A DNA stretch of 38,351 bases. Source: a virus. A program made the translations under genes and the position numbers. The DNA lies in IMG/VR virus record IMGVR_UViG_3300050137_000241, positions 1 to 38,351 of that record; one strand, 5' to 3'. Shown here piece after piece: positions 21,871-29,974 of this stretch. How positions within the stretch are numbered: position 1 is the first letter of the stretch; every line of letters starts with the position of its first letter. Under the pieces are notes generated by a model, which worked only from the letters and a program-made list of their open reading frames with translations, was not told the DNA's origin and made no database searches.

Positions 21871-22317
21871 TCAAAATGGGATATCTGCGTCAGTGATGGG
21901 GGTGGCGGCGTACTCGGTATTCATAATCACGCGATCGTCGTCGGCGTGGCCGGTGGCGTCAGATACGGCGCGGCTACCGGTCGGCGAGCCCAGCAACGTG
22001 AGGTCGTTGACGATGATCTGGGTGCGGTACTTCTTTTCGCCGGTGTTTTTGTCGTCCCAGCTTTGCGTCTGCAGCTTGCCTTCGATGTGGAGCTTCGCGC
22101 CTTTGGGCGCGTAGTCGCGGACAATCTCCGCGGTGCGGCCGAACGCAATACAGGAATGCCACTCGGTAGAGTCCTGCCAGTTGCCTGCCGAGTCTTTCTT
22201 ACGATCGGCGGTGGCGAGCGAAAAGGTTGCAATCACCATGCCGCCGCCGGTGGTGCGCAGTTCCGGCGTCTTGCCCACGTTGCCCAACAGAAAAACCTTA
22301 TTGATACCCTTCGCCAT
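21871..22317 (-). CDS. ssb: Single-stranded DNA-binding protein
   Basis: A 148-residue SSB with an N-terminal OB fold (INKVFLLGNVGKTPELR, ATFSLATADRKKD, TEWHSCIAFGRTAEIV, GAKLHIEGKLQTQSW, KYRTQIIVNDLTLLG) and the acidic C-terminal tip DADIPF used to contact partner proteins. It protects ssDNA during replication and recombination and would partner with the YqaJ-type exonuclease encoded at the right end. Its place among structural genes, far from other replication genes, is unusual. GAGGG eight bases before the ATG supports the start. Confidence 0.95.
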   Translation of the reverse strand: MAKGINKVFLLGNVGKTPELRTTGGGMVIATFSLATADRKKDSAGNWQDSTEWHSCIAFGRTAEIVRDYAPKGAKLHIEGKLQTQSWDDKNTGEKKYRTQIIVNDLTLLGSPTGSRAVSDATGHADDDRVIMNTEYAATPITDADIPF

Positions 22318-22374
22318 TGCTCCATCCCTCAGTTGCCGGTTGTGGTTTTCACGCGCGCGAGCGTGTCGAGAACT

Positions 22375-22446
22375 TGGTTGCGGGCCCAGGAATTGAACCT
22401 GGCAAGGCTGGCTTATGAGACCGGACCGTCTCCGTGACTACCCGCA
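22375..22446 (-). tRNA. tRNA-Met-like (anticodon CAT), encoded CCA, short D-arm
   Basis: On the minus strand a seven-pair acceptor (TGCGGGT / GCCCGCA), discriminator A and an encoded CCA; anticodon loop CTCATAA (U33, CAT, A37) as in elongator tRNA-Met; a five-nt variable loop; and a perfect T-stem CCAGG / CCTGG with loop TTCAATT. The anticodon stem has one C-A mismatch and the D-arm is only 13 nt with no good stem. It is either a divergent phage tRNA or a decaying one. Confidence 0.65.
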
Positions 22447-22650
22447 GAAAATTGGTGGAGCGGCACGTTGATGGCCCGACGCGCCGCCCCGATTATCCAA
22501 AGGGAGGACATTGACCCGACCGGCCTGCAAGGATGGCCTACGTCCCCGCGTGCTAACGGAAAGTACCGCGCGTTCGCATGACGGCCCTTATGCGGATGAG
22601 TGATCCGCTGCCTCGGTAGCCAGTCTCGGCGCCCTCGCCGATGGAAACTT
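22447..22650. other. 204-bp gap without a confident gene
   Basis: Between the tRNA-like gene and the 68-residue gene. A perfect hairpin GCGGAT-GAGTG-ATCCGC lies at 22592-22608, after the stop of the upstream gene on the minus strand but without a U tract. A 36-codon plus-strand frame (22471-22581, starting MARRAAPIIQ) has GGAG about 11 bases upstream, too weak to call. No second tRNA could be folded. Confidence 0.5.
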
Positions 22651-22857
22651 TTAGCGAGTGGCCTGCTTCGGCTCGATTACCGCAACAAACTCCACGCGCT
22701 CGATTGCTTTGCTGTAGGTCGCTTCCGCAAGCGGAAGGTCTACCGTGTCGCCCTTACTGAGCGGAACGCCCTTGATAACCTGGTCAACCAGCAGCCGGAC
22801 CCGCTGCGTCTTACTGCCGCCGCTGCTATAGAAACGGTCTGCTGAGATGTGCGCCAT
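22651..22857 (-). CDS. Small hypothetical head-region protein (68 aa)
   Basis: Not recognised. The ATG at 22857 is chosen because GAGGG lies about ten bases upstream; a longer GTG start at 22911 would fall inside a strong hairpin and has its ribosome site too close. The 68-residue product is beta-rich (RVRLLVDQVIKGVPLSKGDTVDLPL, then VEFVAVIEP). Directly downstream of the capsid gene, it could be a capsid decoration or stabilising protein, but that is positional inference only. Confidence 0.65.
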   Translation of the reverse strand: MAHISADRFYSSGGSKTQRVRLLVDQVIKGVPLSKGDTVDLPLAEATYSKAIERVEFVAVIEPKQATR

Positions 22858-22882
22858 AACTGAAATTCCCTCTTTGACTTTC

Positions 22883-22914
22883 GGCGTGGCGGAGATTGTT
22901 TTCTCCGCCACGCC
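22883..22914 (-). terminator. Strong hairpin after the capsid gene
   Basis: A perfect 12-bp inverted repeat (GGCGTGGCGGAG / CTCCGCCACGCC) with an eight-base loop lies 36 bp after the capsid stop (22950) and before the 68-residue gene. There is no U run, so it may act as an attenuator or RNA-stabilising structure instead of a classical terminator. Confidence 0.6.
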
Positions 22915-22949
22915 CCTCGTCCGTTCTCTTCTTCGGTTGGGGTTTGTGT

Positions 22950-24917
22950 TTAGGCGACTGCGACCGTGAGGCAGGCGACGAATGCGGTGATGTGGCGGAT
23001 CTCCACATCGAGCAGCATGCGCTCGGTGACGACGTAGATACCGCCGGCAGCCTGAGTGAACGGGTCTACGATCAACTCGCTCGCGCCATAGTCGGCGACG
23101 ATCAGGTTGGAGAAGTCGCCGAAGATGGCCGCGTGCAGGTTGTTGACAGCGCTGTAAGTGAGGTTCTTGGGTAACTGGTTGGTGACGCCAGCCTTGTAGC
23201 CGAGCGGCCCAGTCTCCAGACCTTCAGGATCGCGCTGGTTGGAGTTCCAGATCGGCATCGCGTAGCCCGCTGCGAACATCGGCGTACCCTTGGCCAGCGC
23301 ACGGGTTTCTGGCGTGACCAGGAAGCCGGCGTTTGCGGAGTCGGCATTGGCCGCGGCCAGCACCGATTCCATCGCGAGATAGTCGAGGTAGCTGAGCGCC
23401 TTGCCGGTGCTGGTGAGCGCCGTGCCGCTGGACGTGACGGTTGCGAGGCCGCTGGTCTGCAGCATGCCGACCGGGTTCGCGCCGCCTGTTGCGCCGTTGA
23501 TGGACGCGAGGTCGATGGCCAGGTTGAGCACCTTCGCGCGATCGCGAGCCAGCATGCCCTCGACATCGACCGAGCTCTCCGCGAGCAGTTCCACCGTGTA
23601 GGCGTTCTGCATCGAGAGCCGCTTGGGCGTGATGGCGACGTAATCGGTTGTCACGTTACTCACCGAAGAGGTGGTGGTTTCCGACTGCCATGCGGCCGAG
23701 GCTGCGCTGGTCTGACGGGGCAGCCGGATAATGCCCGACAGTCCGCCGAGACGGGTTGCGCCGAGCGCCAGAACGCGCGCGCGGTTGCGGTACATCTCGA
23801 TCAGTTCGGGCTCCGTGAAGGTGCCGACAACCGAGGTGAGAGCGGTGAGGCCCGAACCCGTGGCGCTGGCGGTCTGAGTACGGGTGACCGAGTTGGGGAT
23901 AAAGAGTCCGCCCGTGGTCTTGCCGAGCCGCTTGGAGATTTCCGCAGAGACTTCGCGCTCCAGCTTGTCGTCTTCCGGCGCGAAGGCGGTTGCCTTGTAG
24001 TCGCGAATGGCGGCACGGTGGGCGCGCGCGAGCGAGTAACGCTTCGCGTCTTTGCCTAGATCTGCGAGCACGGCAGAACCGGCGGTTCCGACCTTGTCCG
24101 CTTCGTTCGCGGCGATGATCTTACGGGAGACGGACTCGGCGAACGCCTCGGCGGAAGTGTTCGCGGCGATGGCCTGCCGTGCTTCATCGGTCGAGACGTA
24201 CTTGCTGAAGTCCTTATCGGACGCGATCGCCATAATGCGGTCGCGCCGGGCGAGTTCTAGGATATTCGCATCAGGCTGCGTCACTTCGGGCATTGTTCTT
24301 ACCTCAATAACTACGGGAATTGCCGCGGGTGCGGCGGGTTGAACTTCGGGTGTTGCAACGCTGCGGCGAACGGTTTCAACCGCAACCGGAATCAATTGAC
24401 CAACTGCGCGATCAACTCCGACCGTGCAATCCATCGGAACCGTGACAAGGGAAACTTCCAACGGCTCCCAGTCATCCACCAGCAGCGTGTCTTCCTCGCT
24501 GGGAAACTCGCCCACCTGGTCGCGGGTGATGTGATAAATGGCGTAGCCGATACTTACGTCGACCAGCACACCGGCGGCGTAATCTGCCTTCTTTTCCTGC
24601 GCCAGCGGAGACGGGCCGAAGAAACCCTCGACCATCAGCTTTTTGTTTTTGATGGAAAACTTATCGGTGCGGCCGAGATGCGCGTCGCGGTCGTGATTGA
24701 AGAGAGCGGCGACGCCCCGCTCCAGCCGCTGCGTGCGGATTGCCTTCGGCGCGTGCGAAAGAACTTCGGTGCCGAACCACTGCCGTCCAGGTTCCTCGCT
24801 GGAGATGGAGAAGGCGAAGCGGTTGTCGTCCGCGCCGTCTTCGGGCGTTTCGCGTGCGATGCGCACTGTGCGGTATTGCACGCCGAGAGATGCGGGAATG
24901 ATGGTTGCGGTGCTCAC
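22950..24917 (-). CDS. Prohead protease-major capsid protein fusion (HK97 type)
   Basis: A 655-residue polyprotein. Residues ~10-175 are an HK97-type (U35) prohead protease with H75 in ALFNHD, S122 in VDVSIGY and E155 in LEVSLVTVP. A Pro/Ala-rich linker (about 185-205) leads to a helical delta-like region (about 215-330) and then the HK97-fold capsid domain (about 335-650; GGLFIPNSV, YRNRARVLALGATRLGG, RLPRQTSAASAAWQSE, LSMQNAYTVELLAESSVDVEGML). The start is GTG at 24917: a CATAAC box lies exactly six bases upstream, and the reading from 24977 would run through promoter and terminator. Protease in cis would release itself during maturation. Confidence 0.92.
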   Translation of the reverse strand: MSTATIIPASLGVQYRTVRIARETPEDGADDNRFAFSISSEEPGRQWFGTEVLSHAPKAIRTQRLERGVAALFNHDRDAHLGRTDKFSIKNKKLMVEGFFGPSPLAQEKKADYAAGVLVDVSIGYAIYHITRDQVGEFPSEEDTLLVDDWEPLEVSLVTVPMDCTVGVDRAVGQLIPVAVETVRRSVATPEVQPAAPAAIPVVIEVRTMPEVTQPDANILELARRDRIMAIASDKDFSKYVSTDEARQAIAANTSAEAFAESVSRKIIAANEADKVGTAGSAVLADLGKDAKRYSLARAHRAAIRDYKATAFAPEDDKLEREVSAEISKRLGKTTGGLFIPNSVTRTQTASATGSGLTALTSVVGTFTEPELIEMYRNRARVLALGATRLGGLSGIIRLPRQTSAASAAWQSETTTSSVSNVTTDYVAITPKRLSMQNAYTVELLAESSVDVEGMLARDRAKVLNLAIDLASINGATGGANPVGMLQTSGLATVTSSGTALTSTGKALSYLDYLAMESVLAAANADSANAGFLVTPETRALAKGTPMFAAGYAMPIWNSNQRDPEGLETGPLGYKAGVTNQLPKNLTYSAVNNLHAAIFGDFSNLIVADYGASELIVDPFTQAAGGIYVVTERMLLDVEIRHITAFVACLTVAVA

Positions 24918-24923
24918 ACGTTG

Positions 24924-24953
24924 GTTATGCGGGAGAATGGAAAAACCCGGCAA
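24924..24953 (-). promoter_or_regulatory. Late promoter-like element 6 (leaderless, capsid)
   Basis: Minus strand TTGCCG (24953-24948), 18 nt, CATAAC (24929-24924), 6 nt, GTG at 24917. The -35 is built into the 3' arm of the terminator that ends the portal unit. Confidence 0.72.
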
Positions 24954-24967
24954 ATTTCGCCGGGTTT
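24941..24967 (-). terminator. Intrinsic terminator after the portal gene
   Basis: Minus strand stem AAACCCGGC / GCCGGGTTT with a seven-base loop, continuing into a run of U. It lies 26 bp after the portal stop (24993) and overlaps the capsid promoter-like element. Confidence 0.75.
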
Positions 24968-24992
24968 CTCTTCCCACACTCGTATTGCAGGG

Positions 24993-26702
24993 TTAGCTTG
25001 GTTCGTTGAGCAGTCCGAGGCGGCGCTGCTGGCGGCCGTCTTCGGCCAGTTCTTTCTTCGCCTTTTTCGGTGGCTTGGTGGATGGCGGTTTCGTCTTCGC
25101 CGGTTTGGTGGAGGCCGGTTTTTCGGGCGCGGCGGGTGCGTCGGGGCTGGCCGGCGCGTCCGGCTCGCCGTCGTTGATCTCGCTGGTGGCTTCGCCGCGG
25201 ATGTCTGTTCCAACCTCGATACCCAGTTCGTCGGCGTATTGCTGCTCGGCCGCGAGTTGACGGTAGACTTCGCGCCAGTCTTTACCCTGCGCACTCAGAA
25301 TCTCTTCATGCGTCTTGAAGGCGTTCTGCACGCTGTCGATGTTGGCCTGGGTGTCTTTGAGCGGGTCAACCCAGTCCCAGCGCCGCGGCATGAACTTCAC
25401 GGCGTCTTCGTCGGTGTAGCGATCAACGTCGAACGGCACGCCCTCGATTGCGTTATTCAACAGCGCGGCCCGCTCCCAATCTTCGTACACCGGCTGAATA
25501 ACCTGCTCGATCAGCACGCGCTGCAGTTCCATGAAGTAGTCGCGTTCTTCCTGCACTCCGAGCCGGCCGGAAGAGAAGTTGACGCCGGCCAGGTCGTTGC
25601 CGAGTTCGTGGTACGCGACGTTGAGGCCCGAGGCAATCAGCCGCAGCGAGCGCTCGACAAATGGCGCGAAGGTGCCGGTGGGCTGGTTGGGCGTCTGATT
25701 GTTGAGCGTCTGATTCGCTCCGAGGATGGCGATAGTTCCGCTCTCCATCTCAATCTTGGCGGAGCCGTCCTGATTCTCGCCGTCGCCATCGTACTCGGGC
25801 GCGCCTTCCTTCTGTTCAATGGAAGCCAGCAGCGATGCGGCGGTGCGCGCGCCGACCAGCGCGGCGTCGAAATACTTATCAAGCTGGTTGACATCGTAGA
25901 GCGCGGGTGCCGCCAGCGGATAGCCGCGAGACTGGCCCGGCCGGCGGATGACATAGGAGTGATACACCTGCTCTGCAGGTACTCGCTTGCAATTCGCGGT
26001 ACCAAATCCAACCTCGTTCGGGTTGCCGTCGAAGAGGTGGTAAGCGATCGGCTTTTGGTACGGATCGAGTTCCACGCCCATGCGGATGGTCGGCGAAGAC
26101 GGGCTACCGACGCGGTTGATGGCCTCGTTGAGTTGGTCGGCGTCGATCAGTTGCAGCGAGAAGCCAAACGGGTTTTGCGATTTCGGCACGTAGACGCGGC
26201 GCAGCAGATAGTCTCCGTCGCGCCCCATCGCATCCGCCCACAGGTTGCACAGGTCTTTGAAGCTAAGGTTGCCCTGGACGGTGCAGAACTTTCGGGTACA
26301 CCACTTGCGCCACGCCTTATGTAGCGCCAGGTTGATCTTGTCGTCGTAGATCTCGGTGGCGTCGGGCGCCGAGCGCAGCTTCTCGATTTTGAAATTGAGC
26401 TTGATCCCGTGAGCGCCGACGATGTTGGTGCGGAGCATCTGAAGGAATTTTGAAATGATGGGCGAGTTGATGGCGCGCTCGCGGGCGCGGGCTCGCATCT
26501 TCGTGAGCCCATTGAATAGATCCTGGTCTGCCGACCGGCGGACGGTGGACCAGTCGCGCGTGAGGCGGTCGATCTTGGCGGAGGCAAAGCCACCATTCGC
26601 GCCGCCGATCAGCGCGGAGGAGTTCTGCGGATTCATGGAGCGCTTGCCGGTACGCAGGCTGACGCCATCGCGGCGCGCATCCGATAGGTCGAGAAAAGTC
26701 AT
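24993..26702 (-). CDS. Portal protein (lambda family)
   Basis: A 569-residue portal subunit, forming the 12-fold ring through which DNA enters and leaves the head. Signatures include DLFNGLTKMRARARERAINSP split over the N-terminal helix, FLQMLRTNIVGAHGIKL, DGDYLLRRVYVP, QLIDADQLNEAINRV, GVELDPYQKPIAYHLFD and the YHELGNDLAGVNFSSGRLG block. The C-terminus is Pro/Ala/Lys-rich and probably disordered. Start ATG at 26702 has AAAGGAG four bases upstream. No internal scaffold/protease (gpC-like) domain is fused here; the protease is fused to the capsid instead. Confidence 0.93.
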   Translation of the reverse strand: MTFLDLSDARRDGVSLRTGKRSMNPQNSSALIGGANGGFASAKIDRLTRDWSTVRRSADQDLFNGLTKMRARARERAINSPIISKFLQMLRTNIVGAHGIKLNFKIEKLRSAPDATEIYDDKINLALHKAWRKWCTRKFCTVQGNLSFKDLCNLWADAMGRDGDYLLRRVYVPKSQNPFGFSLQLIDADQLNEAINRVGSPSSPTIRMGVELDPYQKPIAYHLFDGNPNEVGFGTANCKRVPAEQVYHSYVIRRPGQSRGYPLAAPALYDVNQLDKYFDAALVGARTAASLLASIEQKEGAPEYDGDGENQDGSAKIEMESGTIAILGANQTLNNQTPNQPTGTFAPFVERSLRLIASGLNVAYHELGNDLAGVNFSSGRLGVQEERDYFMELQRVLIEQVIQPVYEDWERAALLNNAIEGVPFDVDRYTDEDAVKFMPRRWDWVDPLKDTQANIDSVQNAFKTHEEILSAQGKDWREVYRQLAAEQQYADELGIEVGTDIRGEATSEINDGEPDAPASPDAPAAPEKPASTKPAKTKPPSTKPPKKAKKELAEDGRQQRRLGLLNEPS

Positions 26703-26712
26703 GCCGCTCCTT

Positions 26713-27327
26713 TTACGTGCTGGTGCCGAACGAGACGCGCGCGGTGCGCTTGGGAACAAACTCGCCGGAGTTGATCTGTTCCTGGCGGTACTCGGTTTTG
26801 AATTGCGCGCGGAGTTCGAGCAGTTCGGTGCGCTTCATGTACTGCACGCGGCGGCCGTGGACTTCGTACTCCTGCACCAGAATGGAGGTGTCGCCGTCGA
26901 TTGCGGCTTCTAAGGCATCCAAAGTCCGCTTGACGAAGCTGCGCGAGTCGATCGTGCCAACGCCGCCGGCGATGTTGGGAGTAATCAGCACGGATTCGAG
27001 TTCAAAGGTTCGCTGCTCGCTGGTGGCGGAGTTGGTGAGGATGGCGTAAATGTCATACTTGCCGGCGACGATAGCGGCGGTCTGCGTGCCGGTGGCGGCA
27101 ACATTGAACGCCTGGCCGTCGCTGGCAGCGGAGGTCGCGCCGGACGGGAAGGCGAAGCGTGCGACGCCGGGGCCGTTCAGGATGTATTGCAGCGCCCAGG
27201 CGCTCGACGGGAAGCCGTCAAAGGCGCGCTGCCACTTCCACGAGTCGCCGGCGCGGAGTTCTGTCGGCTCGGGCAGAGGTCCGCCGGGCGTGTCGAGAAA
27301 GTTGGGAGTATTCGGCGTAGTGCTCAC
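26713..27327 (-). CDS. Head-tail adaptor-like protein with gpW-like C-terminus
   Basis: A 204-residue protein between terminase and portal, the place of gpW in lambda. The last ~75 residues (VKRTLDALEAAIDGD, EYEVHGRRVQYMKRTELLELR, QFKTEYRQEQ) follow the pattern of gpW-like phage proteins. The first ~125 are beta-rich and Thr/Ala-rich (GDSWKWQRAFDGFPSSAWALQY, AGKYDIYAILTNS), possibly an Ig-like head-decoration or tail-attachment domain. Start is GTG at 27327, with a -10-like box exactly six bases upstream; the alternative start (27342) lies inside that element. Confidence 0.7.
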   Translation of the reverse strand: MSTTPNTPNFLDTPGGPLPEPTELRAGDSWKWQRAFDGFPSSAWALQYILNGPGVARFAFPSGATSAASDGQAFNVAATGTQTAAIVAGKYDIYAILTNSATSEQRTFELESVLITPNIAGGVGTIDSRSFVKRTLDALEAAIDGDTSILVQEYEVHGRRVQYMKRTELLELRAQFKTEYRQEQINSGEFVPKRTARVSFGTST

Positions 27328-27333
27328 GCTGTG

Positions 27334-27363
27334 ACGATGCAATCAGCGGGGAGAATAGGGCAA
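27334..27363 (-). promoter_or_regulatory. Late promoter-like element 7 (leaderless)
   Basis: Minus strand TTGCCC (27363-27358), 18 nt, CATCGT (27339-27334), 6 nt, GTG at 27327. The -10 is the least typical of the CATAAC group. It lies in the 47-bp gap after the large terminase stop. Confidence 0.55.
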
Positions 27364-27374
27364 ATTAGCGCGAA

Positions 27375-29384
27375 CTAGCGGCGCGCAATGCGTCCGCCGA
27401 AGGCTTCAGCGAGGCGCTTGGCTCGATTAGAGACTGGCTTGGGCGGCGTAGCGGGCGGATGCTCTTGAGCGGACGTTTCGGGCGGCGCGGTGCTGTCAAG
27501 AGCAGGCGGCGGCGCATCTTCGGCGGCCTTCGCGGCGTCCGCTTTCAGCTTGGCAAGTTTCTCCGCGCCCCGGAGCAGGTTACGCTCGACCGCTTTATAG
27601 TTCGGGCGGAGGACAGCGACGGCGGCGCGGGCATAGACGGCACAGTCTAGCGCCTCGTTCCGCTTGCCCTTCTTTACCCATACCAGTTTAGTTACAAAAT
27701 CCTTGGTCTTTTTCACCAACTGCTCGCTGGTGAGTTGGCGGAAGTACTCGGGCGCAAGGTTGGCGGAGAAGTTGGTATATTCCGCGCCAGGTGTGGCGAC
27801 GTTGAGGCTGGTGTAAATATCTTCCTTCGCGGTGTCGACTCCGACGGTGTAGAGCATGGCGCGGCTGGGCCCCTGCTCGGACCCGCGCGAGACTAGAGAA
27901 TTTCCAATCCCCGCGCGGCCGATGATAGCGAACCAACGGCGCGCCTGATTCTTGCGGGTGAAGTCGTAGACACGCTGGGTGTGATGGCCGCCGGAATCGA
28001 ACAGCGCGCAAGAGATAGCCATACCCGCGCCGATGGCATGCTCCCAACGCTGGCGCAGGAAGGCTTCGACCGCGGCCCACGGGCTGAGTTGGTTCGTCTT
28101 GCCGTCCACCACCTCGGGCAGCGACGGGGCGCCCGCAAAGACGCGGTGATCTATCACCCAGCGCTGCTCGTCCATTCCCCAGCCCCACACCGAGGCTTCG
28201 AGGCGGTCGTCCTGCACGTCGACGCCGGCGGTAAGGAATAAAACTCCGGCGGGCAGAAGGTCGGAGAAGTTGTCGGCTGACTTCCGTTTTTCGAGCTCGT
28301 GCAGGTCGGCGCCCTTGCCGCGGATCTCCCACGTCTCGGCGAGGCGGGTGTTGATGAATGTCTTGCGGCGTTCGAGAGAAGACTTCGCGGCGAGCCACTC
28401 ATTGACGATATCGCCCCAGCGCAGCCACGGCGGATATAGCGCGTTGAGGTGAAAGCCGGCCGTCTTGCCGTCGCGGCTGGTCGCGGTGGCGCGCCACTCG
28501 CCGGTGCGGATCATCTCATGCTTGGACCGCTCGCGGATCTCGCAGCCTTCGACGCAGGCGTAGAACACGTCGACCACGCGGCCATTCTCGACGCCCTTTT
28601 CCTGGGTGTACTGCAGGCGCGACCAGAGAAGCTGTTGCATGGTTCCACAGTGCGGGCACGGAACAAAGTATTTACGCTGGTCAGACTCTTCGTAAGCCTT
28701 CTCGATGCGGGAGAGGTTTTTGATGCCGGGCGTACTGGCGATGATTTCTTTTTTATTCCAAAACGTCGAGGTGCGGCGGCGGGCCAGGTCGACGGGATCA
28801 CCCTCGGTGCCCGCGGATTCGGGGTAGCGGTCAACCTCATCCATCAAAAGGATGCGGATGGGCATGGAGGCGAGTCCGGCGGGCGCGTTGGCTCCGGCGA
28901 GGATAAGGACGCCACCGGGAAATTCCTTATTGAGCAGCGTGTTACCAGAGTCTCGGGCGCGGGGAGATGGGAACAGCTTACGTAGGACCGGGGTCGAGCG
29001 AATCATCTTCGCGATACGATTTTTAGAAAATTTTTCAGCTTCCCCCTCGGACGCCTGGACAAAGAGGATGGGCGACGGTTCGTGGTGGCTAAAGTAGCCA
29101 ACGGCGTTCATCTGCGCCTGTGTCTTGCCGGACTGCGAGCACATTATCTGGATGATGGTTTCGATTTCAGGGTCGGAAATGGCATCCTGAATACCGCGCT
29201 GATACTCGGCGGTGGCGGTGAAGAACTTCCCGGGCATGGCGCCAGCCTCGGGCGGGATGTAGGCATACTTGTCCGCCCACTCGGAGAGAGTGAGCGGCGG
29301 CGACGGGAGATAGAGGCCGTGGGCTTCCAAAAAAGCCGAGCGGACGGAAGATTTACCCTCGGAGGATGTCTGGTAGGCGATCAT
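27375..29384 (-). CDS. Terminase large subunit (GpA family)
   Basis: A 669-residue DNA packaging motor. The ATPase has SQSGKT (83-88) as Walker A and ILLMDEVD (178-185) as Walker B; a zinc-binding C-P-H-C pair at 243-246 is followed by a matching Cys pair region; the nuclease domain includes TAGVDVQDDRLE (near 398) and WGWGMDEQRW. The C-terminal ~100 residues are Lys/Ala/Pro-rich. GpA-type enzymes usually cut at cos sites, so cohesive ends are expected. It overlaps the small subunit stop by four bases (ATGA). Confidence 0.95.
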   Translation of the reverse strand: MIAYQTSSEGKSSVRSAFLEAHGLYLPSPPLTLSEWADKYAYIPPEAGAMPGKFFTATAEYQRGIQDAISDPEIETIIQIMCSQSGKTQAQMNAVGYFSHHEPSPILFVQASEGEAEKFSKNRIAKMIRSTPVLRKLFPSPRARDSGNTLLNKEFPGGVLILAGANAPAGLASMPIRILLMDEVDRYPESAGTEGDPVDLARRRTSTFWNKKEIIASTPGIKNLSRIEKAYEESDQRKYFVPCPHCGTMQQLLWSRLQYTQEKGVENGRVVDVFYACVEGCEIRERSKHEMIRTGEWRATATSRDGKTAGFHLNALYPPWLRWGDIVNEWLAAKSSLERRKTFINTRLAETWEIRGKGADLHELEKRKSADNFSDLLPAGVLFLTAGVDVQDDRLEASVWGWGMDEQRWVIDHRVFAGAPSLPEVVDGKTNQLSPWAAVEAFLRQRWEHAIGAGMAISCALFDSGGHHTQRVYDFTRKNQARRWFAIIGRAGIGNSLVSRGSEQGPSRAMLYTVGVDTAKEDIYTSLNVATPGAEYTNFSANLAPEYFRQLTSEQLVKKTKDFVTKLVWVKKGKRNEALDCAVYARAAVAVLRPNYKAVERNLLRGAEKLAKLKADAAKAAEDAPPPALDSTAPPETSAQEHPPATPPKPVSNRAKRLAEAFGGRIARR

Positions 29385-29938
29385 TCATCCTCTGCGTCGT
29401 CGGCATCGTTGCCGGCCTCGAGCACGGCGTCGATGGTGGCGAGGTTCGTGAGGAGTTGGCGCATCTCGGCGTCAAGGATTGAGACAGCGCGGGCGTGATC
29501 CTCTAAACCGAGGATACGGGTAGCGAGGCGGGACGGAACGGCCAACACCTGCGTCTGCGTCGCCATAGCGGAGGCGTTGAGTACTTTCTTGAGATACGGG
29601 ATGGAGGCGACCTGGCCGCGGCGCTGGGCGAGTTGGAGTTCTTTCAGGTTCGCCTCGGCCTTCGTTTTGCGGGTTATAGCTTCCTCATAGGTCTCGTCAG
29701 GTGCGGTGGGTTGCGCGTTTGACTCTGGCACGGCTAATTTGACGGATTTTACTGTTTCGCGCTTCGTGGTGGAGGCGTGCCATTCAAGCAAGTCGCGTAG
29801 GCGGACAGTCTTCGCCTTACCCTCTGCGGCGCAAGGTAAGCCGTCCGTTTTCATCCAGTTATAGACTGTCTGTTTAGTGACGCCGAGCGCTTCGGCGATA
29901 CTTACAGCGCTCAGTGCGTCAAGATTTACGAGGCTCAT
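29381..29938 (-). CDS. Terminase small subunit (Nu1-like)
   Basis: A 185-residue Nu1-type protein. The N-terminal HTH (SIAEALGVTKQTVYNWMKTDGL, then VRLRDLLEWH) is a winged-helix DNA-binding domain that would recognise the packaging site; the rest is helical (YEEAITRKTKAEANLKELQLAQRRG, TQTQVLAVPSRLATRI) for self-association and contact with the large subunit. The ATG at 29938 has no Shine-Dalgarno site and sits six bases after a TTGCCA-18-TAGCTT element, so it appears to be leaderless. Confidence 0.88.
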   Translation of the reverse strand: MSLVNLDALSAVSIAEALGVTKQTVYNWMKTDGLPCAAEGKAKTVRLRDLLEWHASTTKRETVKSVKLAVPESNAQPTAPDETYEEAITRKTKAEANLKELQLAQRRGQVASIPYLKKVLNASAMATQTQVLAVPSRLATRILGLEDHARAVSILDAEMRQLLTNLATIDAVLEAGNDADDAEDE

Positions 29939-29944
29939 GCGACC

Positions 29945-29974
29945 AAGCTAACTGTAAAAGTAAAACGTTGGCAA
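29945..29974 (-). promoter_or_regulatory. Late promoter-like element 8 (leaderless, terminase)
   Basis: Minus strand TTGCCA (29974-29969), 18 nt, TAGCTT (29950-29945), 6 nt, ATG at 29938. It would start the packaging transcription unit. Confidence 0.55.

Noticed and set aside
22447-22530. A tRNA upstream of the tRNA-Met-like gene suggested by a CTCCACCA end
   Set aside because: No 5' acceptor strand or T-loop could be matched.
24339-26324. 661-codon plus-strand open frame opposite capsid-protease and portal genes
   Set aside because: It is the antisense of two well supported genes, spans their intergenic promoter/terminator and shows no family features; long antisense frames are common in GC-rich DNA.
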